Assembly (NCBI RefSeq): GCF_963576545.1
Contig: NC_083637.1
Location: 17,513,507-17,577,506 of the forward strand
Origin: Limanda limanda
Taxonomy: Eukaryota; Chordata; Actinopteri; Pleuronectiformes; Pleuronectidae
Reading direction: 5' to 3'
DNA length: 64,000 nucleotides
Shown here: piece by piece, positions 46,494 to 58,721 of the stretch
Numbering within the stretch: position 1 is the stretch's first letter
How the letters are laid out: the number at the start of each line of letters is the position of its first letter
Notes under the pieces: generated by a model
Databases searched by the model: none
Seen by the model: the letters and a program-made list of their open reading frames with translations, nothing else
What the model was told of the DNA's origin: nothing
Made by a program: the position numbers and the translations under genes

Positions 46494-47048
46494 TAAGCAA
46501 TCATGTGTTTGCACACCCGATGGCTGTGTTTAACCAATTGGCTCATAGTGTGGTCATTTGACAGTCAGTGCTTAGGAATTGCAAGGAAGTGACATCTTCA
46601 TATACTTCTGTGTCTAATGTATACAAGTGTGTTTAGTGTTTTGCAAATCACTGTTTGTATTGTTTTGCAAAAAGTGTGAAGCTGACATATTGCTCATAGT
46701 GGTGCAGATCTGGGCTCATGTTATGCTTCTTGAGTGTAAGGTTTTGATAATTGTGTAATACTTTTGATTTTAGTGTTTAAGCAAACGAAAAAAAACTGTA
46801 AACTTTATTAATTTGGCTTCAGCTTTCATCCACATTTTATATGGTTCAGAACGCCTGACTCGCAGAGGTAGGGCTTGTTGAACAGGGCTCACCCACTGTT
46901 AGCTATGTAAACAGCCATAAACCACACACACACACACATACACACTCAGCAAAGGAAATAAACAGCGAATCCATATAGGAACTGAGAAAAAGAGATTCTC
47001 AACTAAACCTCAAAGGACACTGTGTAAATTGTAAACGTGGTGTACTGG

Positions 47049-47640
47049 CAAAATGCAGAAATCCAACACTGCAAATATCCTGAGGTGAGGGTTGAAAATC
47101 TGACATATTTAAACTGTCTATTGCAGAAGACAGTGTGATTAGTCAGTGCTAACTTGACGCAAGAATTTCACATGTATGGCAACAAGTATGACCAGGACTA
47201 TTTTTGATTGTTGAAAAACAACCTCATCACAACATTAATTTAGTAGCTGTCTACATCAAGAGTTGTAGTTTAGCCCATTGTGGTGGAATTGTAGATATTT
47301 TTTTTTTACATACTTTATGATTGCAGCAGGACTACTTGACATATAGTATTGAAGTTATCCTTCAAAAATGTTTACCCTCATCGATGCTGCTAAAAACTTT
47401 AATCCCGATGATGTTTTCCTATACTTGACATCTATTGCACTTCTGTCTGTCCTGGGAGAGGGATCCCTCACATGTGGCTCTCTCTGAGGTTTCTACATAT
47501 TTTTACCTGTTAAAAGGGTTTTTAGTAGTTTTTCCTTATTCTTGTTGAGGGTTAAGGACAGAGGATGTCACACCATGTTAAAGCCCTATGAGACGAATTG
47601 TTATTTGTGAATGTGGGCTATACAAATACAATTTGATTGA
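47049..47640 (+). repeat. retroelement 3'-end-like interspersed repeat
   Basis: From about 47320, a series of conserved words appears: GCAGGACTACTTGACATATA, CTCATCGATGCTGCTAAAAA, GGGAGAGGGATCCCTCACAT, GGTTAAGGACAGAGGATGTC and TATACAAATA...TTTGATTGATTT. This is the tail of a very common fish interspersed repeat ending in a TGATT run, probably derived from a non-LTR retroelement. No protein-coding part is present. Confidence 0.6.
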
Positions 47641-47845
47641 TTTAAAGGAGGATCAAAATGTGTCTTTTGTTTTGTGTCATTCCCTCTCATCAACCCTTTC
47701 CTAAAACACACACACCCACCCACACAGACAGACACACACAAACACACACAGTGTAAATGGACATGTTTTGACAGGTGGTCATCACTGGTTTACAGTGTAT
47801 AGTGACAAAAGTTCCTTTGGGAACTGAAGAAGAAATGGAAAGAGA

Positions 47846-47936
<91 letters not shown>

Positions 47937-47987
47937 TGTGGGTGTGTGTTTATGATATGAATAAAACCAAATGACAGACAACCAGAG

Positions 47988-48060
<73 letters not shown>

Positions 48061-48373
48061 TTTTGAATGAGGAAGAAGTAAATGGAGCTGAGTGTTATTT
48101 CAGTCACAATGTGTCCACTTGTCACTGAGGCCTGTGACCAAAGGCCTTTTTTCATTCCTTTCTTTTTCTCTCAAAAACCATCAAACCTCACATCTGGCGT
48201 ACAGATGTATGCCTCTCCTCCATCCCTTGTTTTCTTTATCTCTTTCTGCTTCTTTTTCCTCTGGGCAGGCCTGGTGTTAATCCCTCTCCCTTCCACCTGG
48301 TCCAGACCACCCACTCAGCCAGTGGTGCAGCCGCAGCCCACCAGCAGTGTGTGTGTGTGTGTGTGTGTATGTT

Positions 48374-48416
<43 letters not shown>

Positions 48417-48430
48417 AGCAGTGTAACAGA
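47641..48430. repeat. cluster of (GT)n and (CA)n microsatellites
   Basis: (GT)n at 47850-47932, (CA)n at 47991-48058 and (GT)n with TATG/GCG variants at 48347-48413, separated by unremarkable sequence. Open frames through them are repeat artefacts. Confidence 0.95.
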
Positions 48431-50193
48431 ACGTCATGTCAACAAAACATGAACTGTTCTTGCATTTACAGGGGACAAACTGCAATGCAGAAAAAAATGG
48501 AAATTAATAAACTTGTATGAATTATTAGAGAAAGAAATAGAGTTAGTTCTGTTTATATATTTATGATAGCTCATAAAATAATAATCAAAAATTTTCTATA
48601 TTGTAAATGTAAAAATTATATAGGCCCTTAACCAGCAATCCTCAGTTTAAGCACGGCACAAGCTGGTTTGTGGAAATACGGACAGAAAATAGCAGTGTGT
48701 TGTCTTTGAGAGAGTGGATGTCATTGTTCAGGCTGGTTAGTCTTTGAGATAAAATGAATCAAAAGTACACACCTTTTTTAATACACTCTTAAATTCTTAA
48801 AATTGTAATGTTGTGTAAAACATATACAGGTTAAACAGTTGCAAGATAGTTGAATCATTCTTGGTTTAACATGAGTTTTTTCTGTTTTTAGGACCATGCA
48901 CTCATAATGATGGTAACTTCAAGCTTATAAAACTAGGCCCAGGCCCAATCCCTCCACCATGTTTGATGGAACTAGATTGAAGTCGATTTTGCGTAATCCT
49001 TTATAGAAACAAACAAACAAACAAGAAATTAGTTCAAACTTAACCTCCTTGGCAAATGTAAAACTATCCATTCAAATACTCAAACAAATGTCTTGAGGCG
49101 TGCAGGGGATAAATGATAAGTCTTTGTCTCCATCTAGTGGTGAAAAGAGAAATGCACGGAAAAAATATATATTTGCACAGTCAACATTGAGAAAGATGAG
49201 CTACATTTCATGATGAGATAAACACACACAATGAAAATCGATGTTGTGTTATTTGAATGATAGCAGTATTGTCGACATGCATATATTGGACAAGAAAATT
49301 GACTTTGAAGAATATATGTAGAATTTCAGTTTATCCTGTTGAAGACGCTTCAGAACTACAGGAGTAAACCGTATATCATATATTATTTTCATCTTCTTTC
49401 GATTTCTCAGAGAATAATTCATGAATCTTGTTGGAAAAAACAGACATGTTTAGATTGAAATTTATACTTATGAGGATGGGAAAATAGGTGCAGATGCGAA
49501 TGAAAATTCCGATGTAGTGAATTTGAATGTGGTTTTATGAGTGGACTGTTGGTGGAGGTATATATGGACATTATGTGGACACTGATGCACTGCCCCCTAC
49601 CCTTTTGGTTAGAGTAAATCTCGTCCGTGCTCTGAGGAACATTTCATACCTGTTATTTTGGTTCAGACTAAACTGAAAACTCTGAAGGTACAGAACAAAA
49701 AAGCTATCAATAAGAAGGAGCCTCTATTTTGTTTCACCATGAGTCAGTCCGACTGAGTCACACTTAATGGTGTGTTGCTTATGACTATTGTGTACAGTGG
49801 CATATAGTACATGTGTAAAAGCAGAAGAGGTGGGGGCTACATTACAAATAACGTCCACTCATACACAGTAAAACAAAAGCACTTTGGATGAAAAAGAAAC
49901 TGTATGAAGTGTCTATCCAAAACAAACAAGCAGGTCCAGAGCCAGGGAGCTCCAAACAGGAACTTATGTATTTTGAATTAGCAGTGACAAGTGAGGCAGA
50001 AAGTGGAAAGTGATGCTGTGTTTCCTATTATTGCAGGATGGGGGTTGACAACAGGGCTGAGTCCCTCCACCACGCTGCAAACACGCCTGTGAAATTTGGA
50101 TGGAGGCAGTGCTGATGGTGAGAAATATAAGAGACACAGTACGCTGTTGTTCCACGCAGTGTCATTGTGACCCGAGGGCTGTCCTGTCACACA
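48431..50193. other. gene-free stretch
   Basis: AT-rich intergenic sequence; no exon, RNA gene or element ends were seen. Confidence 0.45.
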
Positions 50194-50289
50194 CACATGC
50201 ACAAACGCCCTAACACACAAACATACACACACAAATGTGTAAACACCCACACATGCAAACACACAAACAAACACACACACAAACACACG

Positions 50290-50356
<67 letters not shown>
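50194..50356. repeat. (CA)n-rich microsatellite
   Basis: Imperfect CA-rich sequence from about 50194, becoming a pure (CA)n array at 50294-50356. Confidence 0.95.
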
Positions 50357-50359
<3 letters not shown>

Positions 50360-50401
50360 TGTACAGCTATCTAACTGAGGACACTCGTTGGCATATACCC
50401 C

Positions 50402-50663
50402 AACTAATGCTGGCACGCCCGTAGGTACCACTTAAGAGTTTGTACGACCTTGGTAAGTGTAGGTTAGGGTTAGGGTTGTGATCAGTGTTAGGGTTGCAAT
50501 AAGGGTTAGGGTTGCAATTACGGTTAGATTTAGCAGCCCATAGGCAAAGGAGATATTCTTGCAAAGGAGATATCCTAATCCTAATCACAACCCTAACCTA
50601 CATTTACCAAGGTCGTACAAATCTGTAGATGGTACCAATTTAACAGCGTGCCAGCATTAGTGC
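50402..50663. mobile_element. foldback (MITE-like) element with TTAGGG-type core
   Basis: The left end, ACTAATGCTGGCACG, and right end, CGTGCCAGCATTAGT, are inverted repeats. The arms continue inward for about 80 bp with mismatches (TTTGTACGACCTTGGTAA versus TTACCAAGGTCGTACAAA). Between them are GGTTAGGGTTAGGG and GGTTGCAATAAGGGTT words. No protein is encoded. No clear target-site duplication was seen. Confidence 0.75.
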
Positions 50664-53600
50664 GAGTAGAGCCAAATGGAAATATTTGAGATTGTGTTGC
50701 CAAAAGTGGAAGTGGATGTGTGTCGGCTGTTTGAAAAGCCGCTGTTGGCTAATAAAATTCTGCACGTAATCCTGCGCAGGTGATGGCGTTTCAGAGTCAA
50801 TGGTCAGATTGATCCCTCAAGGTCACATGATTCTGACCAGTCCTCCCAGTGAGAGCTGCTGGACTCCGCTGTCTGATCTTATCTCTTCACTTAAATGACG
50901 ATGAAAAGCTTCCTACAGTACAACCACATAATTATTATAGTTAATGCTCATCACCTACAGGGTACAAATATTTCTAATATCACCACACTTGACTACCAAG
51001 CATGTACTGTTATACTCAACTTCTTGTATTTATACTTCCAGGTTTGGTTTTATGTACATTTACCATATGGTTGTATTATTCCACCTGCCTTCCTTTCCTC
51101 AAACTAACAACACTGTCAATCTACTCTATCTATTTAACAGGAGATATAATTTAATGATTTAGAGCAAATTTGCATTGGGTATTAGATTTAACTTGTACTC
51201 AGACTAGAAATCAGGAAAGTGGTAGTTGAAAATGTTTGACTTATTCTATACACTTTCTGAACATAAATTAAATCAACATTCAGGAATTAAAAGATTTTGT
51301 GTCCAATGGAATTTTTTGTGTTCAACCAGGAACAAAAAGAAGACTTACTGCAACATGTTTATCTGATAAGTAATAATTGTAAATGCACCAGTGTTCCAGA
51401 CATCTGCAGTTGGAGTCACTGTTTTAATCTCATCCTCTGCAGACAACATGTTGAGTTACTGACTGTATTCATGGATCAGTATTAGTTACCTCTCTCATCA
51501 GGGATAGTTTCCTCCTGGTGCATAAACATTATCTACACGTGCAAATGTTAATGATTTGATAACACAGTACCATACTTCAGAAAGGTTATATCAGTGAAAC
51601 ACCTTCACGGCTTTGTCTATTCTATGCTTTTTATGGAAACATATGGAAACTGTGAAGCTTCTCTGGCTCCGGTTGAACTGCCGTGGAATGTAGAGTGTCT
51701 GTGTAATCAAGGAAATCCTTGGTCGAGTCCATTATGCTCTGATTAGCTCGCTCGCTGCTCTCTCTCACTCCCAATAGGGTGAAATTTAGTTCTGAGGTAC
51801 AGGAGACGATAAAGGAGTCAACTCTTCTCCCTCTTCGTGTCTTTTTCACTTTTTTCCATCCAAACACTTTGTCTCTCATCCTTCTTCCAACTTCCCTCCA
51901 TGTTATACTGATATGACTATAGATTAATTACTTTTTAGAGATGTATTTGTGTATGAGGTTGCGGAGTGTCTGTTCCCTCACACCTGTGGCTGTGGCAGAC
52001 ATATCCTGTTTGGAAAAGGCCAAACACCCTCATCCAGTCGTTTACACCCCTCCCCACAACCCTCCCCTCTGCAAAACCAGGAAGTGTGCGCAGGAAACAG
52101 CTGTCCCTCACGTCCGCCCGCTCGCCTCTCGCCAGGTGCATCCTGGGAACGGAGCGATGTGTGACCGTCGACATGTGGCGGACACTGTATGAGGTGTCAT
52201 TACAGTAATCAGGATCACCGTGAACTTTGAATACAGTAAGAGGATCAAAGTTAAAGCTCCTTACATTTTCGGGTAGAACCAACATTTTTCTTCATATTCT
52301 GCACTTTCTCTAATTGACACCACTCAAATTCAATTTTTTATTCTAAATCAATAATTTTTGAAAGGAGGTACTTTACAATAATTCATGGATGGTAATGAAA
52401 ATGTGTGAAATTTGGTTAATCTTGAATGAATTTAAGGGGACTGTTAGGCATTGTATGTGCTCAACACAATTTTTTTTATTTTTTTCTAATTATCTTAAGG
52501 TTTTACCACCAGAAAAGCATTTAACTGTCCAAACTTGTTTTTCAGAGGTGATCTGATGATATCTTACATAAAATTTATTTAGCATACATCTCCGCTAAGG
52601 CCCTTTGAATTCCATCAAGCTGTACCAAATTTCACACACTCATAGATATTGATTCCCTAAAAATGTTTTTGTTTTTTAAGTCAAGATCCATGAAATAATT
52701 CTTGAAAAATTCACAAAAGGTCTTATCCCACAATGCTAATAAAAGTTTTTTTCCTGATCTGCTCCTTAATCTGGACACGCACCAAAAGCTAATGGATTAT
52801 TCCTTGGCTCATGCCCTATCCTTGCACCAAGCTTCATTGAAATCCATTCAGTTGTTTTTGTGTAATCTTGCTGACAAACACACAAATGAACAGAGTTAAA
52901 AACCTAACCTCCTTGGAAGGAGTATTAAATCCTTTCGCTCGTGTGGAAGCTGTTTTAATTGCAATTCAACATGTTTCCAGTAATCGTCTTCCCCTGCTGA
53001 TTGTTGATGGACAGACTGAGTTGATGTCATGCAACTGTAGGTGTTTGATATCAGATTCCAGGCTGGCGATCGTAAATATCCATCTTCATGTTCAGCCCTG
53101 AAACTCTGTACTAAGGCTGAATGGCTGGTCTCCAGGACAATCAGGAAAAATAAACAGAGTCGGCATCTGTCGCAGCCGTGGAGGAGAGAGAGCGTCTGTC
53201 CCGACCAGCGCTTGCAGCATTGTTTGTCACTTTCTCCATGAAATGCTCTGTGTATCGAGCCTCAAACAATTAGGTTCCAGTGATCCCTATCAGCCGGCAC
53301 ACAATGCTGTTTACACGACGTGGCGGAAACGTGGCCATGGAGCCCACTTTGGGGAGTGTGTGTCTGTTTTCTTGGACGTGAGCATTCGTGTGAGTACTTG
53401 AGTGCTCAGTGTATGTTGGTGTTTGAGTGACGATATTTATGTGCCATAACAATATTGCCTCAATCTATATTGTCAACTCCAGTTGATCTTAATCCTTGAA
53501 ATGAGAAATAAAACAATCTTCCTTTTACAAATGACACCAAATGAATGAAGCATTACTCTGTATGGTATGAGTTTATGGTAGCTAACATTAGCTACCTTTA

Positions 53601-54374
53601 TATCTATGTATTCCTTCTTTAGTTGTCTGACTTCTCTGATGATAGTCCAGTAAAGTGGATTAGTTGCTCATAAGTTACCTGAAAGCTAATCTAAGCAGGT
53701 GCGTCTTTAACCACTGTTTAAATGATTTCACAGTATCAGCAAACCTTACAGTACAGACTGCACGTACAGATCATAGACTGGACATGATGGCTCCCAAGAC
53801 TTGAAGCTAAAGACACTCCATTGCCCCCTGGTGGCTGACTAAATTATAAGTTGATAGGACTTTATTTGAAGTGTGAGAGTGAGATGAAATGTAAGAGTGG
53901 TAATACTGACACTAGTTAAATATGGACGCCTTGTGATAGTTAGATCGTTGAACTATTGTAGCAGCTGCTGAGACACTGAATTACTCCTTTTGTGTTTACT
54001 GGGATCATTCATTTATTGTGGAGTGGAAAAAGGAGACCAGGTTTGGTTTGGATTCTCCAGATACTGAAATATGGATGCTGAGCTCCACTGATAAGTATCA
54101 AACCTGCACATCCTCAGAACTTCCCAGCCGAGCCCCAACATTCCTTATCAGTTTCATGTCAGAGTGACAATTTACCGAGGCTTCATTCCACAACCTCAAA
54201 ACTTCAGAGACAACTTTGAACACCCAGGGCCATATGGTCGGACACGTCTGAGCCGTGTGTGTCTGAACGTACGAGGAATTGAGTGGCAATTATTTTTGGG
54301 TGTTGAAATAATTTGAGTGAACGTTTAAGGATCAACACATGTTCTCTAAACCTCAAACACACATCGTGGGATGT
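50664..54374. other. gene-free stretch
   Basis: No exon or RNA gene was recognised. A GC-richer block at about 51970-52180 has several overlapping open frames on both strands, none with a recognisable motif. A common fish repeat fragment (CATTGCCCCCTGGTGGCTGA) is at about 53818. Confidence 0.45.
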
Positions 54375-54957
<583 letters not shown>

Positions 54958-55024
54958 GATGCAAGCTACTTATACTGTTAAGTAATGTCCCTATAACGTG
55001 TAGATAACATGGGAAATACCTAGT

Positions 55025-55121
<97 letters not shown>

Positions 55122-55156
55122 ACACTCTCCCCCTCTCTCTCTCTCTCTCTCTCTCC

Positions 55157-55189
<33 letters not shown>
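55025..55189. repeat. compound (CA)n-(GA)n-(CT)n microsatellite
   Basis: (CA)n at 55025-55058, (GA)n at 55061-55118, then (CT)n at 55131-55189. The GA and CT tracts are complementary across a spacer of about 12 bp and could form a hairpin. Confidence 0.95.
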
Positions 55190-56910
55190 ACATTGATTCT
55201 CAGTTTATTGAGTGGGGTGTTTTGAGGTAGCAGGAGGAGGGCGTGACGGTGCGGCTCTGAGATTAAAACAATCCTCTCTTGATTTCTTCCGCACTCAAGG
55301 GAGAAGCGGAAACTGTCTGTTAACGCGTGTTTCTATTATTATTCCCCTTTACAGTTTGGGTGTTCACACGGGGCTTTAAATGAGAGAGCCGACGATTTGT
55401 CCTGTGTGTGTGCGAGTGTGTGTGTTTTTTCTTTTCAGAAACCAGTGACTGTCGGCTGAGAGGTCAGGGCTTTACAGTAGGACAGGGGGTAAACCCCACA
55501 ATGTACACTAATGAGTTGTCCAGCTGTTCACAGGGTCTCATCTGACTCACCTAATAACACAACAGGGACCATGGCTCCAGACTATGACACACAGTTTATT
55601 GGTTAAAGCAATCAAGCATCTTCTGAGTCTCGGTTCCTTTTGAATCATTTACTGTGAACTTCTTACCTCAGCGACAGATGTTATTTTGTCCTAGCTTTTA
55701 GACTGTTGGCAAAATCCACTTCTCAACCAATTTTATTTAAACTTGGTGAAGGGATGTTGTATGGACCAAAATGAGTTTGGAGCAGGTCAATCAGGGGGTG
55801 GAAACATGTATTTTCTAACTTTGAAGTTTGTTTTAATAGGTAGAAATGCAAAGATCCAAATACAATCTGCATCTTGTGGATTTAAATGTGGTTTCAGAAG
55901 GGGACTGGGGCCTTAGTGGAAGTTTGCATGCTAATGAATGCTATTGTAGTTGTTATTTAATTTTGGATGGAGCAAAACTCAATTCACTCATTTTTTTTTG
56001 TCTATTCATAAACCTGTTCAGGAGACTCAAGCTTATTTAGTAATAATCTCTCACACCAGTATTACAGAAGTGAAGGAGGGCTGAAAGTTTTCCTCCACTA
56101 CTTCCTGTTTACACAAATGTAGCTGAAAAAAATCTAATTAATACAACTATGATGAGTCAATGTGCACATTAAGAGCTTTGACTCAGATCTATTCCAACCA
56201 CTGGAAATATTAGATAACATTTTAGTTCAAGTTAATGCAATAATTCACTGCACTTCAATGTGACAGCAGAAATAAAGCTGTTACACAATCATATAAATTC
56301 AATAGCATTTCTGTTGATTATATTTCGAATGATCCCCACAAAACAACAAGCACAAAACAAAGACGTTTCAAAACTTTTAATAAAAAAAAGGGACACTATT
56401 ACATTTATTTTTAACAGGAAAAAGCTAAAATCCCAAAGGAATTCTCTCTGTCCCTCGTGGAGCTTTTTATATGTTTCAGGCAAATTCATGCAGCATCTGC
56501 AGGCGTCACGGTGCCACTGCAACGTTCTTCTCACACTCAGAGTGTGATCAACCGGAACCACAGCTGCTGCTGGACGCACACGAGTGTGACAGACCAATGG
56601 ATGACACTGTCTTCGCTCTGATTGTACAGACACTGCTCCTAATGTCAGCACGTTCAGAGCCCTGGGCAGACTATTGTTTATACCAATATTTTGAAAATGA
56701 TCACAATGATGATGATGACAATGATGGTGGTGGTGGTGGTGGTGGTGAAGTTGACGACAGATTTGTCGAGCAGTTGCTCAGCAGACTTTCCTCGTTCCCA
56801 GGACCTTTAAGGCCACGTAACTGTAAAGCCCTTATAATGTTTGTCTTTCAGTCTGTCTAAGAAGGAAATTACTAGGGGAACGTAAAAAGAGGTGCTGACC
56901 TTGAGATCGG
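55190..56910. other. gene-free stretch
   Basis: No gene was recognised. A 129-codon open frame at 56471-56860 contains Asp and Gly runs from GAT/GGT triplet repeats and has no known motif; it is not called a gene. Confidence 0.45.
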
Positions 56911-56911
56911 G

Positions 56912-56944
56912 ACACACACACACAGCCACACACACACACACACG

Positions 56945-57016
<72 letters not shown>

Positions 57017-57088
57017 CACACACACGCACACACACGCACACACGCACACACACACACGCACACACACACACACACACTCACACACACA
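56912..57088. repeat. (CA)n microsatellite with CG variants
   Basis: CA array with scattered CACG units, about 175 bp. Confidence 0.97.
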
Positions 57089-57964
<876 letters not shown>

Positions 57965-58019
57965 TATGAGAAGTGTGTGTGCTGGTATTGGTGGTGGAGG
58001 GGTGGGAGGGGGGCTGGTG

Positions 58020-58120
58020 GAGGTTCCTTATCTACAGGCCACAGGCAGCTTTTGAGGCTCTTATCAGCAGCCACCACATTGTACGAGCACATCCTCTTGT
58101 CCAGCAGGGAGCGGAAAACT
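58020..58120. promoter_or_regulatory. candidate GATA/ETS regulatory cluster upstream of LYL1
   Basis: CTTATCT at 58027-58033 directly follows TTCC. On the minus strand this reads AGATAAGGAA, a GATA site abutting an ETS core. A second CTTATC is at 58060-58065, and an ETS-like GCGGAAAA is at about 58112. Mammalian Lyl1 is known to be driven by GATA and ETS factors. Whether this is the LYL1 promoter or enhancer here is inference from motif and position. Confidence 0.35.
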
Positions 58121-58642
58121 CTCCTTGCAACATGGTTCCCTCTCTCTCCCTCTCTCTCTCTCTTCCCCCTTGTCTCTCTCTCTTTCTCCCACCTCACACT
58201 TGCCTGTACCAGACTCTCTGCGACTGGCAACCAACTAGAGCATTGTGTCTTCTTGGCGAAGAGCGTGAGGGATAGACCGAACAGTGAAAATGAGATAGAA
58301 GAGTGACAGAGGGGAGAGTGACATATGGACAAGAGGGACCCCCGCACCTTCCATCCTCCCCGGGCTTTGACTTTGTCTTCATTCGGAGGAGCAACTTCAC
58401 AACTAAAAAAAACGAATATAAACGGCGTTCCGTCTCATTCTGTCTCGATTGTCTGTGAATACCCTGGACTTTTATTATTATAATTACTGTTATAATTTAA
58501 TTTCAAAGAATACATTTTCAGAGGGGTCTCACCTGAGCACGAGGAGTTATGTTGAGTGGTGACGGAAAGTTTGGCTTCATCTCTGACCTCAGAGACTGAC
58601 AGACAGACAGTGACAGACTGCAGAGGAGTGTGAGCGACCTGA

Positions 58643-58721
58643 AGGAGGAGGAGGAGGAGGAGGAGGAGGAGGAGGAGGAGGAGGAGGAGGAGGAGGAGGA
58701 GGAGGAGGAGGAGCAGGAGGA
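58643..58721. repeat. (GGA)n purine tract
   Basis: About 80 bp of GGA repeats, purine on the plus strand, about 1.9 kb before the LYL1 start codon. Confidence 0.97.

Larger units (their letters stand above)
42667..46798. mobile_element. composite Tc1/mariner-like transposon cluster
   Basis: The left end, TA-CAGTTTTTCTCGATTGCTTAAG, and the right end, CTTAAACACT/GTTTAAGCAAACGAAAAAAAACTG-TA, are inverted repeats, each next to a TA dinucleotide at 42665-42666 and 46799-46800. Inside are a minus-strand DDE transposase remnant and two tandem plus-strand elements. The protein pieces belong to the Tc1/mariner-like (IS630-type) family common in fish, recognised by IWDNVSFH, HPQFTVLYLPPCSPFLNPI and an N-terminal HTH with ETEIVDMVHENNAITL. 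Confidence 0.85.
36107..47048. repeat. tandem duplication, right unit
   Basis: Right copy of the duplication, starting CTACACCTGATTG as at 31428 and ending GTGTACTGG at 47048 as at 36106. It is longer than the left unit (about 10.9 versus 4.7 kb). It holds the near-complete sialidase gene, an L2-like LINE (37245-38235) and a transposon cluster (42667-46798). It lacks the equivalent of 35182-35863. Confidence 0.9.

Noticed and set aside
50461..50520. Possible interstitial telomere
   Set aside because: Only a few TTAGGG units, within a foldback element.
51935..52285. Overlapping open frames on both strands
   Set aside because: GC-rich stretch without splice sites or recognisable protein motifs.
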